Positions 45,187 through 58,900 of a DNA stretch of 64,000 nucleotides are shown here, one piece after another. The stretch comes from Isoetes taiwanensis (lineage: Eukaryota; Streptophyta; Lycopodiopsida; Isoetales; Isoetaceae): assembly GCA_021234155.1 (NCBI GenBank), contig JAJEKV010000053.1:1809307-1873306 (forward strand), read 5' to 3'. How positions within the stretch are numbered: the first letter of the stretch is position 1; every line of letters begins with the position of its first letter. Made by a program: the position numbers and the translations under genes. Below the pieces are notes generated by a model. That model was not told the origin of the DNA and ran no database searches. It saw nothing but the letters and a program-made list of their open reading frames with translations.

Positions 45187-48100
45187 ATGGATCCGGTTTG
45201 CAAGGTATCTTTGCCCGAATTTGCCACTTTCGATTTGGAGGCCAAGATCGAAGAGCTTGCTTCTACTTTGGGAATTGACATCCAAGATAGAATTCCAAAT
45301 TTTAGTGTGGATGAAGAGGAAGATTGTTGCAATGGCATGCAATTTCGAAATCCCATCAATCTTGGACATATGCGAGATTGTCTTATCTCCAATTCTTGAT
45401 GACAAGGTTCACAAAACCCCTCGGGTATGTTTGGTTGAGTGCAAGAAAGTTTGCAATTGCATTTCTCCTATCTTGCATGCGAAAGAATTTTATCTGCTAA
45501 AAGGAAATTGCAAAGAAAGAGGAAGAGGGAATCTGAAAAGTTGGCTTTAGAAACAAACAAGGTGAAGGAAAGGCCGAATACCGGTAAACAAAACATGTTA
45601 GAATTATTGTTGATCACATCAACAAGGTTTGCCTCAAAGGTACATCCTGGCGATGGACAGGAAATCATATCGAGGCGGTGAACACCTACCTGAGTTTGGG
45701 ATCATTGGAAACAAGAAATTACAAGTGTACCAACATGTTGTTGAGAATATGAAGGAAACTCTTGAAGCTAATAAGCGTGCTAGGACACAAGACATCAATC
45801 AACGTTGATGATGGCAGTTAATGGATCTACCAACCGGTCAGCAGTTGCAAAGGTTTTGAACATGAGAAGAAAGGCTGTCTATGCCGCATTGGACAGGAGG
45901 AAGTTTACTGAATTTGGAGGCCCGTGGTCTATGTTCAAAAGGAAATGCAGATCTGACAGACTATCGGATGAAGATCGCGAGAAGGTATACAACTTTTGGA
46001 TTTCTGAAACTAGGGTATGCCCAAATAAAAGGCAAGTTATGAAATTGAGGAGGAATAATAATGGTGACAAGATTCCCAAGCCTTATAACCTACAGCCACT
46101 TCATTATTTGGAGGAGAGTCAGGTATGTAAATGCTTCTATGTTTTCACAATAAAAAGCTTCTCTCTGTCTTATATTGTTTATTACATTTCAGGTCACGTT
46201 TTATAGGAGGTTTAAGCATCAATATCCAGACATGAAAATAGGTCTCAGGTTGTTCGAGACTTTGAAGCCTAAGTTTGTAAAAAGGCTTAAAGAGAGGGAG
46301 ACCTCTTCTTTGCATATACCACATCTGAATGGAATTTGTTAGGGCAAAAATCAACAAGGCTGAGGCAGAGATTCTAACATGCATGGTGTTAGGTGTACAT
46401 GCAAATGTAATATCGTGGTCCGGCCCAATATGTGCGAAAGCAATCATACTTTCAACAAAGACCCGATTGAAATGTGGAAAACTATGGTGTGTCCTAAGGA
46501 CCCAGTCGGCTGACTTGGTATAAGTCTACATGTTTGACCATGGATTGTAATGCTTGTGGACTGAAATCGTTCCAAAGATGTCCCAAAGAGAGGAGCAAGT
46601 CAATCAAGCTTGATTGGAAGAACTTCGAGAAGGTGAGCATTCAATTAGTTACATGCATTGATATTCTTTTCTTTGATCTTTAGAGTTTGTAGATCTGCAG
46701 GATGCTCAGCTAGGTCGTTCAGGTTATTTGATCTTATAAGGTAGCATGTTTTTAAGTATTTATAGAGTTGTTGCTGTAAGTGTTGCTTGCATAGGGTTGC
46801 TAAACAAGACCAGGATCCGCTTATGGACACTTAGGGTTGCTAAACAAGAGTATTTGTTGCAAAATATGCTGAAACGTGGTAACTTGAGTGGAAAAGGTTG
46901 TTCATGGCAGTTTGTTGCCTTCTTTCAGATCTGTGCTCTCTAGTGTCTTTTCAAATTGTTATCTGACCACAAGATGAACCAATAAGCAGAGAGAGAGACA
47001 TGGGATCCAGAGTGGTAGCTACTGCCTAGTATGGTTGACATGAGCTTCAATTAATTAGCTGCACTGATTTTCTTAAATGTGAACTTAAGAAATATGATTA
47101 TGACCTTTACATTTGCTCTTACATTGCAGACAACAGAAACTCACGTAAAAGATACAGGCAAAGGGGGGAAGCCAGTAGTCACCACGAAGGATGTTATGAA
47201 GTTGGCTTATAAGAGCACGTCAGTACATGAATTTATGGAGCATGCTGATGCAGTTATCAAACAATTTATCCCCCATAATTATATGGCAAGGTGGCAGGCA
47301 GATCAGTTTAGGGAATGCTTGCAAACATTTCGAAGGATCTTGTTGTATACCCCCCATAGACTTTCTTTGAGAACTATACGTTCAAAATTCAGCAGGAGAT
47401 CCAGACGATGCATTGGAGGAATGATCAGTGTTCTATACTAGTGCACATTACTTACAGACATGCAAAGAAAGACGAGACTCCAAATCTTTCAATTGGCGAT
47501 CGTAAGTTGGTGAAAGAGACTCACTTTTACATATCGAACGATCAAAAGCATGATAGCTTATTAGCATAACAACACCGCCTCTGAAGCATGCCAATTACTT
47601 GAAGGAAAAAGGTATATGCTACACAAACCATGTGTTCCCAGTTCGATGGTTGCGCAGGCGCAATTCAAGTCCTCTAGGTCCTTTTACCACCTAGGAAGAT
47701 TTTATCAATCTAATGCGATAAAAGATGTCGCGGGAATTTCTTTGCATCTTGCCATGGCAAGGGGGAGCATGGCAGTCTTTGGTGCCGTCATAAAGAGAAT
47801 ACTACAGTGAAATGTTGAAGAGGGAGAGCAGCCCTCTAGGGAATCGAATGGGGTGTTGTACAATTTCTGATTTGGTATTTCCAAGTGAAAAGAGGTGTGA
47901 AAGACAACTTAATCACTAGGTATGATCAAATTCTAGAAATTTAGAAGCATGCACATATATACGTGTTTTTAATGCTATTGTGATGAATGTGTTCAGGGTA
48001 TTTTGGCTCATAAAGTTAGGTGAGGTTTGTAGGGAAGTGACATATGACTGTGACACCTTGAAGGGCACAAAAAACATTCATACTATCAGGCCAATCTGCC

Positions 48101-48880
48101 AAAACAGACCTACCATGGTGGCCCACAGGCCTCTATCTTGCTTTTGCACTAGCTGCTGGATGGGATTATGGAACAGGTGCAAGCACATAAAGAGATTGAA
48201 ACGTTATACATATTCTGAGTTGAAGCCTCAGATAATGCAGGAGGACACACCAGTCGCTCACATGCAGTATGAAGGAGATAATCAGTGGAAAGCGGAACTT
48301 GTGCAAGTTGGAGACAATTTGTCATCAATGCGGAAGCCAATAATGAAGAGAATGTTGATTTCTGGATTGTTAAATGCACCGAACCTAAACACATAGTGGA
48401 AGCAGCATTCAAGGATCACTGGGGATCAAAATTCAGTAGACAAGAGGTCATTCTTACCGGCAAGTATTACAAGTATATTGGAGAAGGTAGATACGAGTTG
48501 TTAACCCATATGCCAGATGTGAATTGCTATTCGCATCTCGTAATATCTGCAAATATAAATTGATTCGCCGTCACGGTGAAGATAATGTCTACCATTTACC
48601 TCTACCAACACCACGAGCATATCATGGATTCGTTGCCACCACCGGTTCTTGTGACATTAGCTCTTGGCAGCTCCAAGACAAACAAGAATACAATTGAGAG
48701 AAAAGAAGAGATTCTAAATGCGGTCTTGGGAAGAAGGTATGCCGAGAAAGAAGACAATTGCAAGGAAAGTGAGTAGCAAGACGACGGCGACAAGGAAGGT
48801 TGACAAGAAGATGACTGTTGGAAGGAAGGTTGACAAGAAGATGACTGTTGGAAGGAAGTCCAAGACACTCACAAGGAAGC
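45187..48880 (+). CDS. Multi-exon DDE-like transposase of an unnamed family
   Basis: Exons read in order: an N-terminal part (45187-45800) with CKVSLPEFATFDLEAKIEEL; a part ending at 46122 with a helix-turn-helix-like SAVAKVLNMRRKAVYAALDR and LSDEDREKVYNFW; 46193-46632 with FYRRFKHQYPDMKIGLRLFE and a Cys cluster (DCNACGLKSFQRCPKERS); 47130-47919 with HNYMARWQADQFRECL, an IDF-AENY-type first Asp region, TMHWRND, ITYRHAKKDE, SDGCAGQFKSSRSFYHL and an HGKGE region; 47997-48560 with GTKNIHTIRPI, PLSCFCTSC and a C-terminal FWIVKCTEP...YYKYIGEGRYEL; then a Lys/Arg-rich tail with two KVDKKMTVGR repeats (48780-48880). Introns are GT-AG. Several small frame changes interrupt it, and the LINE at 48918 cuts off what follows. 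The pattern (IDF.ENY, SDGCAGQFKS, HGKGE) matches multicopy, uncharacterised eukaryotic proteins that I take to be transposases; a Sola-like affiliation is only a guess. Confidence 0.55.
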
Positions 48881-48917
48881 CTAATTCCAAAGGTTGTTAT
48901 AATTTCTGGCATCTATT

Positions 48918-51537
48918 CTCTTTTTTTTTTTTTTTTTTTTTGAGTGAATGGGGTTTTTTTCATTAATTATAGGAAAAGGTACAACATACTGAGTGAGCCT
49001 TTATAGTTAAGCCACTCATAGAAAAGCAAGTAGAAAAATACATATAGAGTAAGTGCTTTGATAAGCACTTAGTAGTGTCCAAAATATTACTCAGCCTTAT
49101 TAGTAGCTGGTAAGTTTGTTGTGCTGCAACTGAGAAGAACATTGTTGAAAAAGTTGAAAAAGTTCAGCAATATCTACCTTAGCCAAAAAGACAGTCAAGA
49201 TAATTCCCCAAAATAGATAAAATCTCGATGAAGTACTGATGAGGTACTGATGAGGTACTACAATGCTGCAATTATATGAAAACAAGAGTATGGTTCCAAA
49301 GGTAAGGTGCAGTATAATGGATAGGAGAAGAGCAGGGATGTCAATGAAAATGGTAGGAGTTAAGGTAGTCAAAGTGAGATTGGACCGTGGTGAGAAGAAT
49401 AAGAGTCGCGACCATTTCCCCAATTCAACTCAATGATCACCCCTATGCATTTGTGGTGGACATTAGAATGATCAATGTTCCATATGCATCTCCGCGGACC
49501 CACGTAGTGGTAATAACATTCTCGTAATTCTCAAACCTTTGATGAGTCATCATTAAAGCATTCCAAAAACCACCATAGTTGCACCATAAGATATGTGCTT
49601 ACGCAATTCCATAGTCCAATCAGTTCATCATCCCGGGATGTTTGGTATGTCAATATCGGTGATGCCCCCATTTGGACATGTCCACATGTCATAATGTATG
49701 CGTATATCATGAACTAGCCTACCTTGGAGGAGCGATCTCACGTATTCCTGCGGGTTCAGCGAAGTGCTAATGTCCCTACTTAGGCTCCTCATGTAATCTA
49801 CCAGTAACAAATTAAGTGTTAGTAAGAGATTCATGACAGTGTAGTTTAAATATTTTATATGCACCATAGAAATTGCCAATACTTAACCATTTATTATCTA
49901 AAGAATCCAAGGAATCATTGTCTTTGGTGTATCGACTTGTTGCAACCATTTCTATGTCATAGATAACTTGAAATTTAATCCAAAGTATAGAGATTGACTT
50001 TCCACCATATTGACACCTATTTCTATGCTTCCATACATTCCACAAAGCAATATAACACAAGGAATTCATAAATGCATCATCATTCATCAGGAACTCAAGC
50101 AAAGTAGCAGGACAATTAATATTGAAAGTAAGTTCAAGCCAACTCCAAAATGGATTTAGAGTAGCACAGCCAAAGATATGTTAGAGATTCAACATTATTA
50201 CAACCAAGAGGGCATTTGGGATGCACAGGGATTTGTTAAAGAATTCGAGTGTCTTGCCAAAGTTTCCATGTTTGGTAGGCTCTTATTGGCAATTAACCGG
50301 ATGAAGTAAGAAAATCTTTGGTGGCACATATGAGTTCAGTGTATTTATAAAAAGCCTTTTTTTCACAATCATCGAAAAGACCCCAATAAAGTTTGGATTT
50401 GGATGGTGGTGGGGAGTATTTAAATGAGGGGTAAACTTTGGAAACACTATAGCTAGGCTTACCCATAATGAACCGGTCATTAATGCCGTGGATTGGTAAG
50501 GAGATTGATGTTGCAAGTTTTCTGCCTGATGTTTCTAAACAAAAGCTTATCAGATGAGCTGCCTCTAATCTTATTTTTCAGATTTGTCCAGGATATCCAT
50601 CTTGTTTGAACCCATAAGTCACCAAGTTTGGAAATGCCATATTCTGTCCACTTTTTGTATAACTTAGGATGCTTAATGGCCAAGGGAGTACTATTGTCAC
50701 TAGAAAGATTAGGATTCCAGAAAATACTTGTGCTCGGGTGGCTATTTTGAATGCTTGAATGTTCAAAGTTGGTGTGAACTTTGTTCCAGGCCAGGATAAT
50801 GCCTCTCATAAGAGGAGATATGTTTGGTGCAGGTTTCAGAATTGTGAAGGCTGAAGCAGGCAGATCATGAATGATAGAAGGATGCCCTTTAGGATGACTG
50901 CATGAAAGCCAGTATTTGATAAAGGTTGTGGCTGGATTATTATGATGGAACAAGGATTTCCAAATATATTTTCCAGCCAAAGCACAGTCCTGAAGAGCCA
51001 GGTTCTTACATCCAATGCCACCCTGCTTCTTGCTTCTGGTAATTGTGTTCCAATTAACCATATGATGATTCTTCCAGATGAAGTTTCTAACAATTCTCTC
51101 AATTTGATGATAGATACATTTTGGAGCTAGAAGGGCAGAAGAGTAGTAGATGTGAGAGGCAGCAAGAACAGAATTAGCAATTATGACTCTGCCTGCAAGA
51201 GAAAGACAATTACCATAATTGCCTAGCTTTTTCCTGATTTTGGAAACAATAGGTGTCCATAATCCTTTGAGACTTGGATTGAGTGACAATGGCATACCCA
51301 AAAGGTTGGTTGTCTCTGTTGATTTGATGCACTTGATGCCAGCAATACTGTCAACATCTAAATCTCCAACAATAGTACATTTGTTCCTGTTAAGATGTAT
51401 TCCAGAGGCAGCTCCAAAGATGTGAATTGTGTTCAGGAAGTTGGCAATAATGCCTGACTCATTCTTGAGGAAGCTGAAAGAGTCATCTGCATATTGCAAA
51501 ATGGAGAGATTGGAAGTATTGTCAGGAAGATTCAGAC
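48918..51537 (-). mobile_element. L1-type LINE, 5' part displaced or missing
   Basis: Minus strand. Frames at 50480-51537 encode the second half of a LINE reverse transcriptase: ILQYADDSFSFL (catalytic YADD), IHLNRNKCTIVG, LLGMPLSLNPSLKG, LSLAGRVIIANSVLAA and a KQGGIGCKNLALQDCAL thumb/connection part. After breaks, 49812-50220 holds a zinc-knuckle-like tail (CPLGCNN...H...GCA, then FWSWLEL). A ~850-bp 3' UTR leads to a poly(A) tail, seen as a T-run at 48919-48941. The 5' end is cut by the chromovirus LTR at 51538; the rest of the LINE should lie beyond the chromovirus, outside the window. It inserted just 3' of the transposase-like gene. Frame breaks after residue NPRH make it inactive. Confidence 0.85.
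50480..51537 (-). CDS. LINE ORF2, reverse transcriptase C-terminal half
   Basis: Single open frame of ~350 codons within the LINE (the first ~45 codons of the longer open frame beginning at 51679 belong to the chromovirus LTR). It contains the RT motif LQYADDS, then the helical region LWTPIVSKIRKKLGNYGNCL and the QGGIGCKN block typical of plant L1 ORF2 proteins. The endonuclease and fingers parts are not in the window. Product would be a nuclear/cytoplasmic target-primed reverse transcriptase. Confidence 0.85.
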
Positions 51538-51735
51538 TGTGACATCCCCTACTCCTTATACGATGCCCGCATCGTACTCGAAGGAGGAGCATTCCCCCTG
51601 GCAGCTGCCTGACAGGGGCCATCCAGCTGACTCCACTCCCATGGGGGCAGAGCCAGCAAGGGAAGAGTGGATGTGTCATTCATCCGTCTTCCATCGGATC
51701 GACCTATCTGCGGAAGCGTAACAAACAAACGTGAG

Positions 51736-52935
51736 TGTAAAGGGTTTTCGTGTGCATATGACAGACATTGAAGTCCTACCCAGGTTAAGGCAATATAAAA
51801 TATCTAATTGGTAATACCCAGGAACCTCTTAAGATATTCATGCACTAGCTTCACTGCATTCTTCATTATGTTCAGAGTAGCAAAGTTACCAGTTATTTAG
51901 TGGCGGGATTGAACCGCTTTAAACCAGGTAATAAGATATACACTATGTCAATCAATACACATATGCAGTAGCATTCACAACAGAATAACATCAATTTTTC
52001 TCTAACCTCTTAGGCAAAGGGCAAATAAACATTTTCAAAACCAGTGACAACAATTAACATGGTAATGGAATGCAGCACTAATAATTAAGTATTCGGAGTA
52101 TGCTATTCATAACGAATAATCGAGAACAAACAGAGTTATCTGCGGTATATTCAATATGAATAAACCAAATATCTGCCAGTGTTATTTCACAAATAAATTC
52201 TGATGCGACCTTGCGGCGAAGAATGGTTTAATACTTAGATATGGTGTGAATAACCAATAACACATAATATAAGGATCTGTTCATCGTATTAGACTTGAAT
52301 ATAGAATGTTCTCTGACATTTATCTCGGAATAAGTTATGATCTCATAAATAATGAGCAAAGATCATATTCATAGTTCAGTTTGCATAACGAATAATGGAT
52401 AGACTTATCTCGTAATCGCACAAAATTATCGGGGAGATCTTTGGCGACTCTCCAAGGATTCTTCATGATTCTCAACCTAAATGATCCTGGAATGATTCTC
52501 TCTGCTGCCTTCCCCTTTCTGAATCCATCCGCTTCTCTGCTATGATCGGATCTTCCCCGGAATGCTCTGCCTCTTTCTCCATTGGATTCCTGCCCTTCGG
52601 ATCCGCTTCTCCTTCGGTCAAGCTGCCTCCCCGATCCGGCTCCTCCTTTTAACCCTAATTTTTTGCATTTTGCCTTTCCATTCAAAAGGGCTTTTGTTCT
52701 TAGCCCTTGGATCATTCCAATCTCAATCTCCACCCTTGGTTTTATTTTTTTAACATCTCTTTCTTCAACCATTAAAATAATATAACCCTAAAAGTTTATA
52801 ACTTCAAATAACATCCCAACATGCTAATATGACCCGTTTTGTGAAACTTAACATGATAAGATCACATGGCATTGCTTTCGTTTGATCACGTTTTCACCCA
52901 AAATGCACAATTTTGAACAAATTATTCCTTCTACA
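51736..52935 (-). repeat. 3' LTR of the Athila/Tat-type element
   Basis: 1200 bp. It matches 59723-60933 along its whole length with scattered small differences, many of them single-base length differences. Target duplication GTGAG lies directly outside at 51731-51735. Confidence 0.92.
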
Positions 52936-55900
52936 TTATTCCCCTAACAAATAACTTCGGCGTCCCCGACGAGTTCTTCAAAAATTTGTTCTTCATGATC
53001 AAAATATTTTCTTCCAAACCATTGCCTCCATCGGCGATTCTATGGCTTCACCGAATATAAAATACTTCCAAGGGTGGCAAATCCCATCTAGGCCAGGACT
53101 CTCTCTCTCTTTTTTACCAACCTCGGTATATGGCTCCATCCCCCCCACTCTTCCTTCTACCTTTTGGATTATTTGTTTATTGAAATGTTTTACTAGACGA
53201 ACTTGCTGGGATGGGAAAATGGCCAGCAATATGGGAAATGGAAAAACAATGGTAAAGAAACAGTGTTCATGGTTGGTAGGCCAACTAAAAATAGATGAAC
53301 ATGAAATGATAGAAAAAAGGATGCTCCTGCAGCGAAAAAACAACGTTAGTAGAGCATATGGCTGCTAAGATGGTGAAGCTGATTGCAGCACTTTATGAGT
53401 TGAAGGATATGAATGAGTGTAGATGAATGAATTGAATAATCATGGAGAAAAGCAGATGACCCTGTCATGGTAACAATATCAAAAAATTAGTACAATAATT
53501 GCTGCCTGGTGGTAAAGCTTATATGGCAGACTTTGATGTATTGAATGGGATGGATGAATGTACAATGAAATGGATTGATTCTGATGGAGAAAAAGCAAAT
53601 GCACCTGTCAATGGAAACAAAAATAGTTAACAAACAAGATCTTTGCCTTGATCTTGGAGCTGATTGGCGATCTTAATGGATTGAGGTGAAGCGAGAGAAT
53701 AGAAAATGAGATGAATTTGATATAGCAATGGAAGACAAGCTGATGGATTATCAGAAAAAATGATTTTTTATTGCTTCTTTATTTGTTTTTGTTTTTTTTT
53801 TTTTTTCAACAATAGTACTACCCCCCTTTTATTTATTCATCGTCCCGATGAATACTACACCTTATTTGAAGGATGATCGCTAGTTTTTGACATGTGATAC
53901 ACTTTAAGTCTCGCACCGTTCACTCGTGTGGGAAGCTCATTTCTGCAAAATCTTTTAGTATCTGAGATCCATTATCATATATTTCTTTAACAATATAAGG
54001 ACCTTTCCAACGCATCCCCGAGTTTACCGGTTTCTTCCAATGCTTACTATCATAAAGTAGAACTAAGTTACCTTTATCGAAGTGTTTATTGTTTTGATGC
54101 CGATCATACCATGCTTTGCGGCGTTGTTGGATTGCTTCCCGTGACATATAAGCATATAGTGCGCTTTCATCAAGGGCTTCTAATTGTGCTAATCTTGCTT
54201 GCAAACTACCATCCCAATCTAATTTATGTTCAATAGCAATTCTCAAGGATGGGAGTTCTAACTCAATAGGAACTATAGCTTCTTGCCCATATACTAATTT
54301 AAAAGGTGTAGCATTTGTTGTAACTTTATGTGCAATGCGATAGGCCCACAATGCATCGAAAAGCGTTTATCCCAATCTGTGCGGTTGGCATTACAAATTT
54401 TAGTAATTATGGTACATAGGGTTTTATTTATGCGCTCCACCTGGCGTTTCTTGGCGTGGATGATATGGAGTTGTCTTTCTATGTTTCACCCCATATCTAT
54501 TAGTTAAAGCTTCAATAGTATCATTAAGGAAATGCTTACCTCTATCGTGACCAATTCAAAGGGCACGACCAAAACGTGTTATGATATTTTCGTTTACAAG
54601 AATATAGCCACATTATTGGTAGTGTCTTCCCTAAACGCACGTGCTTCCACCCACTTGGTAACATAGTCAGTACAAACCAAAATATATTTATTACCAGTAT
54701 GCATAGCAGATGGCTTGATTGGTCCTACAAAATCGATTCCCCATTTTTCAAAAGGCAAAATAGGCATTATTGGATGTAAAGGCATAACGTCTCTGTTAGA
54801 AGGCTTCCCCACCCTTTGACATACATCACAATGTCTAATATACTCCCTAACATCAACATGCAATTTAGGCCACCATAATCCAGCTTGAAGAATTTTCTTA
54901 ATAGTAGTATCTATAGAGAAATGCCCACCACTAGGTCCATCATGACATGATTGCAACACATTTCTAATTTCATGTGGCATTATGCATCGTCTCAACACAT
55001 CATCATGACCTAATTTATATAATTGACCATAACAAGTGTATATGGCTTTGATTGAATTATTAATCGTCTTTTACCAACAACACTCATACCTTCTGGAAAT
55101 TCCTCTGTAGATAAATAAGATGCAATAGATTCATACCATTCGGGTACAGCTTCTCTGAGAAAAAAAGTACTTCATCCGGCAAACAATGCGGAATATCTCC
55201 TTCTTCTTTTGGTCCTGGAATTCTTGACAAATGATCAGTTTCTTTGAATGTATCTTCCCATTTCATTACAACAATTGAAACTTGAATTCTGCAATAACAA
55301 CAACCAACGAGCAATCCTTCCCGTGCGGCAAGGCTTGTTGATCAAATACTTCAAAGGTTGGTGGTCAACAACAAATGCAAATTCATTAGCAAGAAGATAA
55401 TGCCTAAATTTTTGGATCGAAAAAATCATGCCAAGTGCCTCCGTTCGGTAGTAGAGTAGTTACGCTTTCGGCTTTAGTTAATTGCCTACTTGCATAGAAT
55501 ATGGGATGATCAATATTCTTTTCATCAGCTTGACATAAAATGCTACCTATAGCATAGTTTGATGCATCAATCAACACATGGAATTCTTTAGACCAATCTG
55601 GAGACTTTAAAATGGGTGATTTAACTAAGGCTAATTTTAGTTCTTCAAATGCTTTTTGACATGCATCATTCAATCATATTCCTTTGATTTTTACGCAACA
55701 ACTTAGTAAGTGGCAAAGCTCGTTGTGCATAATGATCAATAAAGCGTCTATGATATCCTACATGCCCTAGAAAAGCTTGCAACTCTTTAACACTCGTTGG
55801 AGGCTGCAAATCAAGGATTTTAGAAGTTTTGTGTGGGTCAATCGTAAGTCCATGTATCGATACAACAAAACCTAGCAAAACACCATGTGTAACCACAAAA

Positions 55901-58900
55901 AACACATTTTTCCCGGTTCAAGGAGATTCCAAATTCCTACAACGCTTAAAGCATAACTCCAATTTACTCAAATGATAACTCAAGGATCCAAACACAGCAA
56001 AGTCATCTAAGAATACCTTCATAAAGTCTTGCACAAACTCCTTGAAGGCTTGCGTAATAACCATTTGGAATGTAGCGGGGCGTTACATAAACCAAAGGGC
56101 ATCACTTTCGATAAGCGTAAGTTCCCCAAATAGTTACAAATGTTGTCTTCTCCCTATCTTACGGTCTAATCAATACTTGGTTATATCCAGAATCCATCCA
56201 TAAATGAATAAACCTCTTGACCCGCTCTGACATCTAACACTTCGCCGTGCGTGAAGGGAATAGGAAAATGGTCTTTTTTCGAGTAGCATCGTTAAGCTTT
56301 AGATAATCAACACATACACGTATTTTCAAATTTTTTCTTATAAACACACACGATAGGTGATACCCATTCACTATAATCTCTGGGGTAGATAAAGCCAACC
56401 TTAAGCAACTTATCAATCTCCTCCTTAAGCTGCTTTGGCAAATTTAGGATTAAGTCTATAAGGTTTTTGCACTCTGGGTTTAGCATTATCATGGAGCTCA
56501 ATCTTATGCATACATAAGGACGGGTTAATGCCCTTCAAATCATCATATGACCACGCAAAAATATCGTGATATTTTGAAAATAAGGCAACACAATTGTCAT
56601 ACAAATCCCCATTGACATTAGCCCCTAACTTAATTGTCTTTACCTCTCCTCCTTTCCCGAGGTTAATTTCTTGCACTTTAGGAGGCTGTGAGAAGGTTTC
56701 ATATTGACTAATTTCATGCGCAGGCTTCTTTTCCACCTTGATCTCTTGAATTGTGCACTTTGTGAAATAATCAGGATATTTATCTTGTTTAATATCTTCT
56801 TCTTCTTCTTCACATTCCTTCTCCACTTCAACTTGGTTAACATCTATAACACCCATGAAATTTAAAATTGTATCCTCCCGGATCTACAACCGCGTCATCA
56901 TTAACTCCGTACACACCTTCTTCTTTCAAGGTCATATCCTCTTGTGGCTCACTAGATGATGCTACATTCGCATATGCACTATCTGCATTATAATCGTCAT
57001 CACTACTATCACTATCATCGTCACTGGAATCAGATTCTACTTCAAATTGTGCAACAGCTTTTGGCATTTCACTCACTCTAATTTCCACCCTATTATTTCC
57101 ATCACCAATAACTAAAATTCCTCTATGCCAATGGTGTATTGCTCGGCTGCAACAACCATGAATTGACCTAATAATAATGGATAAGAACATACCGTGGTGG
57201 TAGCTTTGAACTACATAATCCACATGGAATATAAGATTTGCAATCATGGTTTTACACCGTAATCATGCCTAAAGGTTTTACTTTCGTCTCACGATCAGCC
57301 ATCCTTACTCTAAAATAAGCGGGAGAAGGTGCAGGTAAGTCTAATCTTGAAGAGTTTCTTACGGCATAATGTTAACCCCGGATCCGCCGTCAATCACAAA
57401 TGAGAATCTAGCCCTAAATCCCCTATAACAACATGCACGGATGGAGATTTCATATCAAACAAAGAGGGCCATATGGAATTAACGGATCGTCCTTTTGCAA
57501 TCGTAGAGCCAGAGCCACTTCCTTTCTACATGGAGGGATAAAGACAACAGTTATTGTGCAAAAGTGATAGTGGGTCTAATATTGCCTAAATCAGCCAATA
57601 TATCATAAGTAGGCATGTCTTTAGAAAGTTTTAGAATTTTCTTGTATTTCCTTCTACTCCTTGGTTTCCTAAGTTGCTCTCGGACTCTTTCGTTTGGAAA
57701 AGATGGGTTTCTGCTTCCATAATGCCTTTAAGTTCTTTAAATGTGGGTGTGTCATGCAAAGTCTCCTTGGGGTGTGTTTTGGGTGTCACCCAATCCTAAA
57801 AATTCGGGCTTTTCAAATCTCACACGTCTACTCCTTCTCTGATTATTAGGATTCAATTGCATCGATAGATAGGGCATGAGTTTTCCTCTATTGGTTCACA
57901 TAAATTAGAGTCAAGGATTTTTTCTTTCCCCTTAGATCCGTTTTCCATAGATCGCGGTGACAATACATGTGGACACCTATCTTGTGAGTGTAACCCACAG
58001 GTATTGCAAATGCCACACCACGGGTTCAAAACCTACTTCTTTTTAGTGGATTAGGACAATTAGGAGCTATATGTCCCTCTTCACGGCATCTGAAACATCT
58101 AATAGGTTGTTGGGACCTTGATTGTCTTGGTCTTGGCCTTGAGAACCTATTGGGTGTATTATTTCTCCCTTGTGTAGATGGATTAGCAAAGCATAAACGA
58201 GGAACTAATGGCGGCATTTGTCCACCATCTACCATAGCGGGTTGGATATAATAGCTAGGTGTACTAGATGGTTTTGAGACAACCGGGTCTCACATTTGTT
58301 CTCATTGGATCATCTCTCCTATCTTCTTTGGAAATAACGGTCATTATCATTATGGTTACTCCTACTCGACAATAATTGCACCATGTCCTAGGCTTGGTCA
58401 AAGGACACTCATTGGGAAAATGACCATAACCTTGACATTGAACACACCATACATTTGTATGCGGGGCTTGGGCTCTAAATTTACGAGGTGTTCTAATTGC
58501 GGATAATTGCTTACTCAACTCCTTTTTCAAGACCTCATCAATAGTTTGCCTAATAGTTGTCCGAAGATCGGATATAGGAGGCTGATTTGGAGCTATTTGT
58601 GGCTGCACCAACCCTCTAGAAGTTGCTCCATAAGGCATTCTACTATAATCAACTAATTGAGGGGATGCATAATGGACATGTATGTATGCGGAATATTAGG
58701 TGTAGCACACTTTGCCCCATTGGCATAGAAACTAGGGATGCTTGTCATATTAGCATTCATTTGTGGGTTTCTCATATAATTCATCCTGCCGGTTCTAGTT
58801 GGGATGCAATTTTAATTCTTTGCTTCTAAGGGCCGGGGGGACTGCATTTTTACATAAAAGCTCATGTGGCTAGGAAGTCCTTTAGTAAACCATCTAATCG

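Noticed and set aside
52562-52785. Open frames inside the LTR as genes
   Set aside because: They lie in LTR sequence and are not kept in the partner LTR.
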